Source of the DNA: Paralvinella palmiformis
Taxonomy: Eukaryota; Annelida; Polychaeta; Terebellida; Alvinellidae
Reading direction: 5' to 3'
NCBI GenBank assembly: GCA_025642065.1
Contig: JAODUP010000188.1
Coordinates: 32,501-96,500 of the forward strand
Length of the DNA: 64,000 nt
Below, piece after piece: positions 47,966 to 58,378 of the stretch. Below the pieces are notes generated by a model. It was not told where the DNA came from and ran no database searches. It worked only from the letters and a program-made list of their open reading frames with translations. The position numbers and the translations under genes are program-made. Each line of letters starts with the position of its first letter. The first letter of the stretch is position 1.

Positions 47966-50476
47966 CTCATGAGATGGCCAAGACAACTATCTCTGCTGAA
48001 ACTATGATTTATGCAGCGTTTTATATGTAGTTATTATATTGTATAATATATCAGGTATGCGTATAATGTTTTGTGCTAAATTAAAATCTATCTAACTTCA
48101 CGTTTTCTCACCGTTATTCAACCATGTACACAAATATATATATCACAAGGCAAGATATACAGTGTGAATAGATGTATAATTTGCACTGTATATGATAGTT
48201 CATGTACACAATTAATGTAGCTCAGCTCGAGACAGCTATGATAATATGAAATCACACAAATTATAATTAAGGTTTTTTTACAGATGTGTAAATTATAGAA
48301 AAGATTGAACTAATACTGTTATTATTATTTGATATCCAGCCTTCAGTAATGTATAAAGGTGGAAGGCCACAGAATTCCATATAGGAACATTTTATACATG
48401 TTACCGTTAGAAATAAGAAAAAAGTATGACCACCAGCAAGGTAATAATGCTCCCAGAATGTTCAATGAATTCAGTTTCATCAACTGAATAAATATTTTCC
48501 AAAGCTTTGGAAATATACACACTAAAGTGTGCAATCTTCTAGGCAACAGTAAAACTTTTAAGCTGGTATTTTGCTATAGGATTCTCAGAGGCAGTGTTGA
48601 ATTAGACTATTAACTGTTCAAATAGACAATATTCACTTTGTGTGCAGAAAAAAGATAAATGTCATTATTTGACTATATTCTTAGTATTCAGGTACAAATA
48701 TTGAGTAGTGTGTTAATAAAAATTCATGTATGTAGCAATGACGGATGATTTTAATTTTTAAAGATAAATCATACAATCTACATATCACCAGAAAGGTATT
48801 TCACCAAGAAACACATTGGTGAAAGAAGTATGCATCTATCTTATCAATAGGAGGAGTTATGTCATTAATGAGTCTGTCCTTATCATAAAACGATCCGCCG
48901 ATTTCAATTATTCATGTGAAGGTCAATTCTATACCTAATAATTTTAGTTTTTATTTTCCAGTGTTATACAGATATAAAAATATATTATTATAAGTTATTT
49001 TAAGATATTATTCATCCTTGAATTATTATGATAATGATCTTTGGCAAAGGATTATCTAAACCTGAAGATCAGCATCCCATATGATCAATGTAGATCATAA
49101 CACCACCAATCATAAATACAAGAATATGCAACAAATATTTAAGACAAGTTGTGATAATAATACTTAAAACAAGTTGTGTATCTGCCTATAAATTAATAAG
49201 ACAAATAAATGTAAACACAGATAAACTCAAAGAAAGCATAATAACTTCAAACACGATGAACGCACACCAAACTTTATAAAATCCCAGCAAACAAATTAAC
49301 AATGTAGACTGCCAAATAAAAAGTGCATAAAATTATGGAAACATATATCAAATAATGTAGAAATGCAAAACAGGTAACAATAATCAACATAAAACTTAAA
49401 TGACAAAGATGTCATCAAACAATCATTGCAACAGTTCAAACAAAACTGGAATACAAAATTATCATTAGATCTATATAATATCTCTAGCTCACAAGATTCA
49501 TAATCTTTGATAAGTATACATTATATTCCAAAACTTGAAACCAGATTGTAATTATTGAAATAGGCATTATTATTGAGATACAGGTAATGACATTTTATTT
49601 ATTTTGTAGAATATTTTTTCCAATATTTTCTAAACACAAACCACTATTAATTAATGTATAATAAAGTGATAATGTGAAGTGATATAATCACATATATATA
49701 TAAACAACATACTAAATAATGATTTATTATATATATAATAAATATAGTTACATGTGTTACAGTGTATATGACTACACAATTATAAACTAGAATATATCAG
49801 CGAGTCATAGTATAGGATTTCGAAAAACACAAACCATTAGATCAAAACAAGGGATGCGCACAAATGCGTTTAAAGGTGATTAAAATATTAACTCATAACT
49901 TTCTCCAATGGCCAATTTCTACATTTTCACTAATATATTGAACAGATTATCATTATTTACCAATTCACCTATGATTGCTGTAGCCTAAAATAAACTAAAT
50001 GTCGAAATATCCACACAAAATTTCTATCTATATAATCAGTGAGACCTCGACATTCTAAAACAACAGGATTTGGGATGATATCCTGCACGAGATGACTGTA
50101 ACAGGTCAACACAAAGTGGCATAGAAATGTGGTTACATGTCTGCTTTCGGCCTATTTTGATTTGTTTCATTTAGCAATTGTGGCAACGGAGATTGTTAAC
50201 TAAAACTAATTTTTCCAGATGATTAAAATACAGCTCATAATCTATCCATTGATATGACAAACGTGTATAAAACACCCTTACTAATCAATGATATTAGGTA
50301 CTGAATTGGGAGTGTTTAGCATGGTAGCAGACAGACAGAGCCCAAAATGCTAATCATCCGTCATTGCTAATGTATGTGAAAGACACCTTCACATAAATGT
50401 GTTGAATTGGCTTATAGTTATAATGAATGAGGTTTTTACAGTTTGTTACAGTTATTAACAATGTAATGTAAAAATA
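47966..50476. other. AT-rich stretch, nothing recognised
   Basis: No motif-bearing frame. If the flanking transposase and nuclease relics came from one element, this would be its interior plus later insertions. Confidence 0.5.
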
Positions 50477-50504
50477 GGTTTTTTACAGTAAAAAACCCAA
50501 CCCT
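50477..50504 (-). mobile_element. Half copy of a small hAT MITE
   Basis: GGTTTTTTACAGTAAAAAAC followed by CCAACCCTG matches one end of the complete 86-bp element at 51164-51249. The opposite end is absent. Confidence 0.5.
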
Positions 50505-50689
50505 GTGCACATGTGTATAGATTACTTGATGTAATTACAATTAAATATACACATTGATTGCAGTAATAATATAAATGATTAAATTATACAAAGAATGACA
50601 GTCAATAAACTGCAGTTATTAATTCAATACTACGTATATCCCAGCAAGGGAATAAAAAAAATCACAGGAATTTTCATCACAGACGAACA

Positions 50690-50965
50690 TTTGATAATGA
50701 TCATACAGACTAGTGATTGGCTCAGGTAGAACGTTGGACTGTGTCGCTGCTGTGTAGATCTTCTGATTCATCATCGCCATAGTCGATGTTGGTATGGACT
50801 GCTGTTTTGCTGATCCTAATGCACTGCAGCTTCCTGCATGAATAGTAGTGCTGCTACATATTTCCAGACACCACCTAATACCACCTTACATGTGCCGTTT
50901 CCTGTCACCCAGGCATGGTCCTTGTTCAGTGCAACCAAATACATCATAGAGTTAGGTTCTCTGGC
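50690..50965 (-). pseudogene. Second SWIM zinc-finger fragment
   Basis: Minus-strand frame: MYLVALNKDHAWVTGNGTCK, then VWKYVAALLFMQEAAVH. This is the SWIM region of the same protein family as 46466-47965 (usual pattern C-x-C, then C-S-H-VAALLF). Here the C-x-H pair reads W and Y, so zinc binding is lost. It lies downstream of, and on the same strand as, the DDE transposase relic. No YqaJ part is seen next to it. Confidence 0.7.
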
Positions 50966-51155
50966 TAGTATAAAATAAATAAATTAGTGGAGTTATTCAA
51001 TAATATATATATATATTATCAAATATAACAAATTTGCTTTGGCATGGAAACTAAATATGGATGACGCAATTTTCAAACTGTATAGGAAATGTATGAACTG
51101 GGGTGGGCATTGCACCGTTGTTAATTGAAATTACTAGTTAGACTAATTTAAAATT

Positions 51156-51257
51156 AATAAAATCAGGGTTGATTGTTTTACTGTAAAAAAACCCAGTTTT
51201 TTACATGAACAGTGTTACTAACATCTGTGTAAAAAAACTACCAACCCTGAATAAAAT
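51156..51257. mobile_element. 86-bp hAT MITE with 8-bp TSD
   Basis: The element at 51164-51249 starts CAGGGTTGATTG and ends ACCAACCCTG (inverted). It is flanked by exact AATAAAAT duplications at 51156-51163 and 51250-51257. The arms are long relative to the length, so it is nearly one hairpin. Confidence 0.9.
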
Positions 51258-51499
51258 TAACATGTCACTTGTCATGCATATATTTTGTTACCATTCCATG
51301 ACATCTCTGATCAGTCCCAGCTGCCATTAAATATATCGATCTCTAATTTAATTACCTGTGATAAATGTTTTATTTAACACAAACTGAAAATAGATGAAAT
51401 AAAGACGTATGCACATGATAGGTCATTTATACATACACATAATGGTATACATCTCCACTAAAACGACTGGTATGTGAGGATTTCCATTTTCTCATAAAA

Positions 51500-52020
51500 C
51501 TGTGTTATCTTACTTGAAGTTTACAAGGCATCCAGCTACAAACACCATTTGACTAAATACAGGCTGCAGAGATAATGGGATTACTCTAGTCTTTTTAACA
51601 ATCTGAATTTCTTTATCCGTTCAATTGCTCTCTCACAATGAATCTGAACTCGGTGGCTTAGTTGTAATTTCTTCTCCCACTGTTAGCCTGTTTATCCCTT
51701 GAAGAAATGGTGAGATGTTCAGATCTACTTGTTTCTCTTATAGCTTATGGGTCTCTTAGTGTAAATCCATGGTCTGCTAAAATCAGGTCACCTGTCAAGT
51801 TTATCAAGGAAACCAGACTTCTTCACTCTATCATTGTCTGACATAGAATCCTCAAAGGCATCCAAAACATAATATGACACCTCCATTTAGTGAAATGCCA
51901 ATGAGACATTTAAACATTGAGTGGTTCTTATAACTAGAATACAAGTTACCTTATCTACGGAAGTGTGTGGACTGTTCCACAAAAAACTCGCAGCAGTCAA
52001 TTATGACCCGGATACCTTTG
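51500..52020 (-). pseudogene. DDE_Tnp_4-type transposase vestige
   Basis: Minus-strand blocks in several frames: RVIIDCCEFFVEQSTHF (first Asp), YSSYKNHSMFKCLIGIS, DAFEDSMSDNDRVKKSGFLD, ILADHGFTLRD (second Asp; usual ADRGF), then HCERAIERIKKFRLL (catalytic Glu block, usual HVERAIERIK) and FSQMVFVAGCLVNF. The order and wording match the ISL2EU/Harbinger-like DDE_Tnp_4 family. Many frameshifts and stops, and a large deletion between the coiled exon (52046-52249) and the first Asp. It is inactive. Confidence 0.85.
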
Positions 52021-52045
52021 AACAAAACATGATGGCATGTTGTGC

Positions 52046-52249
52046 TTAAGAAGTGTCAATGCTTGCTGAACAAGCAGAAGATGTAGAGGGTCTACTGTTT
52101 TCAGTTGAGTCTTGGCTCAGCTCAACTAGAATCTTAGCTACGTCTGCTGTAGCTGTGTCAAGTAGCTTCCTCCTCTTCTTTTCTCCCTCCTCCATGCTGT
52201 AAGGTGACCGTAGGGTGGGGGGCTTCCGTTTCTTGGCAGATTTTTCTAT
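52046..52249 (-). pseudogene. Transposase exon 2 (basic/coiled linker)
   Basis: The acceptor TTGTCTTTCTAACAG opens a frame IEKSAKKRKPPTLRSPYSME, continuing KKRRKLLDTATADVAKIL, to a stop. It enters in phase 0, exactly the phase in which the THAP exon at 53437 leaves, so the spliced frame stays open across the junction (...ASPAQ|IEKSAKK...). A nuclear-localisation-like basic run is visible. Confidence 0.75.
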
Positions 52250-52277
52250 CTGTTAGAAAGACAACACACACATTAGT

Positions 52278-52302
52278 ATATATATATATATATATATATA
52301 TA
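52278..52302. repeat. (AT)n microsatellite
   Basis: TA tract within the intron between the transposase exons. Confidence 0.9.
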
Positions 52303-52615
52303 TGCATACATTATATCCACAAAATATACACATGTATGTAAGCATATAGAACATATTGTTATACAATTAATTAAAACTATCATATAATATGTGATATTAA
52401 TGTAATGATTATGAATTACACTATCATCCTGTATGACACACCAGCTCTTGAGTTTATGAAGAAAATATAATAATAAAATGCTGCTCAAATTTGGAGGCTA
52501 TGACTCTTATGAGTGATAGGCTGGCACACTACCACTGTCAAGAAAATTAGCCATAGTCTAGATTGATAGAAGCATTAAACCGATTGATGATTGTCATTGT
52601 CAAACTCAAAATGAG

Positions 52616-53408
52616 TCTGGTTTGGCCTAGGGGTGCCTGGACAACTCGGCCCGAGCTGTCTTGGACAATTCGGCTATGGAAAAAGATATGTAAATTAATT
52701 AACAATTTGATGGTGGTTTACTTGCAGTGCAAGACTGATATGGCATATGTGCATGTAGCTTGGTGGTTGTTTACTTGCAGTGTAAGACTGATATGTTAAA
52801 AGAACAAATACTTTTATTTAACGTCAGGATTTAGAACAGATTTAATGTTAGCCAGAGGCTAATATTAATGACAAAATGACAGAATAATCATAACACGGGC
52901 GCATACAGTGATACACCTTCCCGCGCGAACGTAATAATTTAGTAGACATTTCTGTATCTGTGTATTTTTGTCACAGCACAAAAATTCCCTCCCCCCACAC
53001 ACACATATATACACACACACACACAGTTACATTTGTTAGAATACACACACACTTCAATTTGTCCGAAAATTAGTTTTGCAACGCTGTATTAAATTGAATA
53101 TGCTTTCGACAAATGTCACCTACAGTTAACTATCAATCAATTGATATTTGCTCTTTCAATCGTGCCAGTGATTGCCTACGTTTGATGCTAGCTCCACCCA
53201 ACTGATTCGATGTTGCACATTACCATAAGTATTAAGTATAGCACACTGTTGTAGTATCATTTATAATTGGGTCAAGCTGTCTCGTCAGCGGGGCCGAGCT
53301 GTCTCATAACGAGGCCGAGTTGTCTTGGACAACACAACTCGGCCCCGGGCCGAGTTGTCTCTTGGGCCGAGCTGTCTACTCTAGGATTCGGCCTAGACCA
53401 GGCCTAGA
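52616..53408. mobile_element. Inverted-repeat element with reiterated GCCGAGYTGTC
   Basis: Two GC-rich ends (52638-52675 and 53285-53385) carry eight copies of GCCGAGYTGTC or its complement in mixed orientation. They surround an AT-rich interior. GGCCTAG occurs just outside both ends. The element lies within the intron between the THAP exon and exon 2, so it probably inserted there. Exact ends and target duplication could not be fixed. Confidence 0.55.
52709..52796. repeat. Tandem duplication, about 50-bp unit
   Basis: TTTACTTGCAGTGCAAGACT and GATATG are repeated about 50 bases later with one difference (TGCAAGACT against TGTAAGACT). Confidence 0.8.
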
Positions 53409-53436
53409 GCATTAGCTTGCGATATAAATTACTCAC

Positions 53437-53735
53437 TTGAGCCGGTGAAGCTGTGGCGTCCACTGGGTATGGATGCTCGTCGATTGGGCCGTTTTCACCA
53501 ATAGAATACAACGAGCATATGTAGGTGTGTTTTGTGATACTGTCGATTCCAAAATGCTCCCGTTTGCAGGCTTTGAATCAAAGCCTGATCAAAGTTTGAT
53601 CCACCGCTCCGATTTTGCGCGGTCAATGTGCGGCTTCGGAAACGGCATGAAAGTCACACTTTTCATATGTTCCCGGTATGCATACCGGGAATCGCTACGA
53701 CACACCCCGTAACAACAATGTTTTGTCGTTACCAT
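53437..53735 (-). pseudogene. THAP DNA-binding domain exon, frameshifted
   Basis: The ATG is at 53735 on the minus strand. The frame reads VTTKHCCYGVCRSDSRYAYR, then SVTFMPFPKPHIDRAKSERW: the first C-x4-C pair, the hydrophobic core and the invariant W of THAP fingers. A 23-base insertion (53572-53594) then breaks the frame. Beyond it the frame resumes as ACKREHFGIDSITKHTYICS, then LYSIGENGPIDEHPYPVDAT, with the second zinc pair, where the His of C-x2-H reads Tyr. The exon ends at a good donor (CAA|GTGAGT) in phase 0. THAP fingers bind transposon ends in related elements. This one is dead. Confidence 0.85.
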
Positions 53736-54035
53736 CGTATTTCATACGCGATATAACTAGAAATACTCGCAACTTTGTTCACGTCGTCTGACCGATTGTT
53801 TGTCCGACTCGAAGATGGCCGTCGCGCATGTGCAGCCTATATTTAGACCTATAATTTAATTGCGAAAAGTGCTATTCATATTTACCACCGTCATATCAAT
53901 GCTGCGTGTAAAACATAAACACAACGACTTCCGCACACGCGTGATGAGGCACAATTTCACTTCCGCCTACATTTGTAGCATAAAATATGTTGAAAATGGT
54001 TCTTATGATCAACACTGAATTATCATGCATATTTT
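53736..54035. other. Short noncoding segment upstream of the THAP exon
   Basis: Should contain the 5' end or terminal repeat of the THAP/DDE element if that is preserved. I could not find its inverted partner. Confidence 0.35.
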
Positions 54036-54810
54036 TGAAGAAAGTGAAAGATGAAATATCAGCGCCTGTTAGCATGGTTATCAATAACTCACTTGAAAAT
54101 GGAATAGTTCCAAAATCTATTAAAGTTACTAAAGTTGTACCTATGTAACCTATATATCTATAAATCGAAAGTTAAAAATCAATTCCGTAACTACAGGCCA
54201 ATATCGATCGTTATTACCGGTTTTGTGAAAAGTACGAGAAAACGTAAACGACTTGATTCATTCTTGGAAACACACAATTTGCTGTACAACGATCAGTATG
54301 GCATTTGAAACCCTCATTTAACAGCCCAAGCTGTGACTGACTTTGTAATTGATAACATCGAAGCCAGAGAAAATAATAAACATATCTAGTAGACCTGTCA
54401 AAGGCCTTTGATATGATAGATCGTAAAATAATTATTAATAAATTGGAATATTATAGGATGCGGGAATAATCATTAGACTAGTTCAAAAGTGTATATCTGA
54501 TCGAACTCAATATGTGCAATATAAAGGTAAATGTTCTCATAATCAATATATCACCACCTGCATGATACCGCAGGGGTCCGTTTTGGGACCCCTACTTTTC
54601 ATAATTTACAGAAATGACTTGCCACTTTCTTTTACAAATAATAAAGCCATATTGTTTACAGATGACTTTATATCCTGCGCACTGTAAAATAAAATCATAT
54701 CTAAAGAAAACTATAGTGCTTTAAAAAGGCTGTACGGCTTATTAACGAAAGTGAGTACAATGCTTACACAGCCAAGCTTTTCAAGACATACAACATATTG
54801 ACGTTAAAGT
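54036..54810 (+). mobile_element. Non-LTR reverse transcriptase remnant (5' part)
   Basis: Plus-strand frames give VPKSIKVTKVVP, FRNYRPISIVITGFVKS, LDSFLETHNLLYNDQYG, HLTAQAVTDFVIDNIEAREN, VDLSKAFDMIDRKIIINKLE, then a QGSVLGPLLF-like box and ILFTDDF in place of the catalytic FADD. The order is that of jockey/CR1-supergroup reverse transcriptases. It is distinct from the L2-like copies at 43 and 56 kb. Many stops are present. It continues after the SINE at 55015. Confidence 0.88.
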
Positions 54811-55014
54811 CAACCGAGCCGTGATGGCGCAGTTAGTTGGAGCGTATGACTGTCGTGTGGCGTTTGAATAACGCTTTGCACCTTGGGAGTTGAAACGTGT
54901 GCTGGATTGGAACAAGCCCGAGTCAGGGATGATGATACTGTAAAGCGTCTTAGAGCTGCTATCTAGCTGAATAGGGCGCTATATAAAAGTCACATATTAT
55001 TATTATTATTAATG
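54811..55014 (+). repeat. tRNA-derived SINE, family C, inserted in the LINE
   Basis: The head has GCCGTGATGGCGCAGTTAG and a degenerate B box (GGGAGTTGAAAC). The body ends 'AATAGGGCGCTATATAAAAG', then (ATT)n. LINE coding similarity stops before it (FKTYNILTLK) and resumes after it (MYKLKTAKFMFDC), so it inserted into the LINE. The 3' end resembles the 3' end of the L2-like LINEs. Confidence 0.8.
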
Positions 55015-55410
55015 TACAAATTAAAAACGGCCAAATTCATGTTTGATTGTGTGCACAAAAATTACCAAGACCTTTAAATGGAGCACTTCATACTAAATAG
55101 TGCTCACTACGATCACAAAACACGACAAAGTCAAGCACCTGTTGTAAACAACCGCTGCACTTGTCTTGCTTCTAATTCGATTTTACACCAAGGTGCAGCA
55201 ATATGAGGAAATCTACACCCTAAAGTAAGAAACATAGCCACCAAAAAAACTATTTGTTCGTCGTGTGAAAAGTGTGTACATTGATAAACTGTAACTTTTC
55301 CAGATGTGTTCTTCTATTGATAGATTGTTTATCTCGCTAATAAGTCATTATGTCTATGGTACTAAAATATGTCTTTTTTCACAGCTCTTTTATGTATCAC
55401 GTAACCCAAT
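55015..55410 (+). mobile_element. Non-LTR element remnant (3' part)
   Basis: MYKLKTAKFMFDCVHKNYQD, then MEHFILNSAHYDHKTRQSST, then RRVKSVYIDKL in another frame. This is the C-terminal end of the element begun at 54036. It runs to the (AT)n at 55416-55450. Confidence 0.8.
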
Positions 55411-55411
55411 A

Positions 55412-55415
<4 letters not shown>

Positions 55416-55450
<35 letters not shown>
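55416..55450. repeat. (AT)n microsatellite between two LINEs
   Basis: TA tract joining the 3' end of the plus-strand LINE to the 3' end of the minus-strand LINE. Confidence 0.9.
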
Positions 55451-55451
<1 letters not shown>

Positions 55452-55452
<1 letters not shown>

Positions 55453-56215
55453 GTATATTTAATAAAGCGCCCTTACTAGCAGGAGCCATTCAAAGGCGCT
55501 GTACAAATAATATGTAATATAATAATACCCCAAATAATGTCTGTAAAAACCCTGTAATGATTTAAAAGATAATAATTATTTATCTGTGAAAGCGACCTTA
55601 AATAGGTGTGTTTTTAGAAGAGACTTAAAATTTCCAAGAGACGACGAATTTCTAATATTTGCCGGCAACATATTCCACAAAGTGGGGGCTGCAACACACA
55701 ATCACCATATGACTTGAGCGAGACACTGGCACCTGCAATAGTATCTGACTGGATGACCTGAGTTTTCGGGATGACTTTCTAATGGAAACCAGTTCACACA
55801 GGTATTCTGGCGCCATATCATTAATAGATTTATAAGTTATTAACAAATCTTGAAATGGATACGCTGCTTAACAGGTAGCCAATGTAGTTTTTGAAGAATT
55901 GGGGTGATATGATCATATTTTCTAGTATTTGTTACAATGCGAGCTGCACTATTCTGAATTCGCTGAAGGCGATTAATGTTATAATCAGATATGCCATATA
56001 ACAGGGAGTTACAATAGTCTATACGAGATGTAACAAAGGCATGAACTACAGTTACAAGTGATTCTTGTGTCAAGAATGTTTTTAAACAGTGGATGTTCTT
56101 AAGATGGTAGTAGGCAGCTCGGCATACTGATGTGACATGTTCATGCATGTTAATACATCGGTCAAAAATAACCCCTAGATTTTTTACTGACCGATTAGGG
56201 GTAATCGAAGATGCA

Positions 56216-56218
<3 letters not shown>
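55452..56218 (-). mobile_element. L2-like LINE, 3' part, best-preserved copy
   Basis: The minus-strand frame 56218-55840 is open and reads KNLGVIFDRCINMHEHVTSV, CRAAYYHLKNIHCLKTFLTQ, VVHAFVTSRIDYCNSLLYGI, and DHITPILQKLHWLPVKQRI. This is the conserved C-terminal part of L2/CR1 reverse transcriptases. A second frame follows with YKSINDMAPEYLCELV. The 3' end GGGCGCTTTATTAAATATAC is shared with 42665. Truncated at 5' by an (AT)n tract. Confidence 0.93.

Positions 56219-56247
<29 letters not shown>
56219..56247. repeat. (AT)n microsatellite
   Basis: TA tract at the 5' truncation point of the LINE. Confidence 0.95.
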
Positions 56248-56249
<2 letters not shown>

Positions 56250-56497
56250 TATGGTCATGGGTTCTCACCTATAAGGTTATTAGTGTTGCCTCTCTGTATA
56301 TTGTATCATGAAAATATTGTAATGCTATATGTCTATTATGTACAGTATATAGAGAAATAAAGCACTTAAAAACTTTCAAAATCTAAAACGTTCATATTGA
56401 AAATGCTCCTGACGGTGTTGAGAAGCTGCGCGTATATATATACATACACACAAATACATACACTACTTACTATTTATATATAATGTTATGAATAATA

Positions 56498-56796
56498 ATG
56501 AACGAATGATATTTCAAACTCTACAATATACCATTACAACAATAGTTATGTACTACATACAAATATATATCATTTAAGATTGTAATTACATAATGGATAA
56601 GAAAAGTTAATATATATATATATATATATACACATACACATATATACATATACACACACAAATACACCAAACTATCATATTAATATATATAGTAATAATA
56701 ATCAAATACATATTCATTAAAATGCCATATATATATACATATATAACATATATTAAAAGCATTACATATATATATATACATAACAATACATTCACG

Positions 56797-56840
<44 letters not shown>

Positions 56841-56990
56841 TATATATAATATATATATTATATATATATGAATGAATGAAGAATGAACATTTAATTTCAA
56901 CTCTACAATATTACCATTACAACAATAGTTATGTACTACATACAAATATATATCATTTAAATTGTAATTACAGTAATGGATATAGAAGTC

Positions 56991-57030
<40 letters not shown>

Positions 57031-57062
57031 TATATATATATATGTATATAAACACACAAAAT

Positions 57063-57116
<54 letters not shown>

Positions 57117-57262
57117 AAAAAAACCATAAATAATAAAATATATAACACATATATAAATTATATACACATACACACATACATACATATATATATATATACA
57201 TATATATATACACATACACATATATATATATATACATATACATACATATATACATATCATTT
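56498..57262. repeat. AT-rich low-complexity block with duplication
   Basis: Interleaved TA, TATG and CA tracts. A unit of about 110 bases (56498-56605) containing TACAACAATAGTTATGTACT recurs at 56876-56990 in the same orientation with small differences. The long tyrosine/isoleucine frames on both strands are repeat translation and not genes. Confidence 0.9.
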
Positions 57263-57317
57263 AATGAGCAAAAGTACACTCGGGATCGATACTGATTTTA
57301 AAATGCCGATATAAAGT

Positions 57318-57456
57318 CATTATATGAGTAGCTGTCATTAAAAGGCATTAAAGTAAAATTACATAACAGTATGAATGGTACATCTAGATTTTTTAAATAG
57401 TCAAAAAGACAAATTAAACAAAATTGTTATATACCTATAAAAAAGACAAACATCTA
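57318..57456. repeat. Direct repeat, copy 1
   Basis: About 140 bases starting around AGTAGCTGTCATTAAAAGGC and running to AAAAGACAAACATCTA. Repeated at 58234-58378 in direct orientation with a few small indels. Confidence 0.85.
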
Positions 57457-58233
57457 AATAACTTAAGCGGACCAAAAAAATCGAGTAGTTCGGATAATTT
57501 TATTAAATGTTCAAATACTTAGAAGTCTAATTTTATTTAATAAAAGAGATAGAACAAAGCAGTAATTTGTATTATGTATTGGTATGCCTTTTGATTTGCC
57601 AACTGTAGCTGATCTGTTTTTATTATCAAATAATAATTTTCCGTCGATTTTCAAGTAAAAATCGGCTCCAAACTACCTGAATGATATTGTTACGGTATTG
57701 GTTTCTTGCTGATTGCGCTCAGCTCCCCAGAAGATAGATGTAGCTCATTCACATTTGTAATGTTGTATATTTACACACAGACACACACAAACACCGAGCA
57801 AAATTATACCATGTTGATGATGCCAGTACACAACCTTGCCTGCCTGAAAGAAATATAACATTGTAAAAATCGATCACCCTGTTTAAAGGCAACCGTCGAA
57901 TATGATTGCATATACAATGTAATTAATTCCGATTACAGTGCATTTGCAAATGACGATTACGATTATCTGATAGCAGATAGCATGCTTTTATCAATTATTC
58001 AATAGTCTTTTATAAAATGATTTATTATTGGTCCAAGGTCACATCGATAATAATATTTGAAAGCATCCAAAGAGAACATGTAGTTAGTTATGCACTAGTG
58101 TTAACATACGTATACAACTAAAATATATATTCTTTTACATAGTTATATGGTTATTATATGTATTAATTACATTTCAGATAATAATAATAATAATAATAAT
58201 AATAATTTAAAATTATAGAAAGGTTTACCAAAG
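57457..58233. other. Segment between direct repeats, no gene seen
   Basis: AT-rich. Ends with an (AAT)n tract at 58177-58205. No reverse transcriptase or protease frame, so the flanking repeats are unlikely to be LTRs of a coding element. Confidence 0.5.
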
Positions 58234-58378
58234 TGTCATTATGAGTAGCTGTCATTAAAAGGCATTAAAAGTTAAATTACATAACAGTATGAATTGTACA
58301 TCTAGATTTTAAAAATAGTCAAAAAGACAAATTAAACAAAGTTGTTTACATAAAAAAAATATAAAAAGACAAACATCT
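58234..58378. repeat. Direct repeat, copy 2
   Basis: Partner of 57318-57456. Same order, with differences in the poly-A stretches. Confidence 0.85.

Noticed and set aside
56607..57314. Long open frames on both strands (up to 217 codons)
   Set aside because: They translate TA, TATG and CA repeats (Tyr, Ile, Val and Cys only) and have no protein-like composition.
57318..58378. LTR retrotransposon with about 140-bp LTRs
   Set aside because: The repeats have no TG...CA ends and the 0.8 kb between them has no gag, protease or reverse transcriptase trace.
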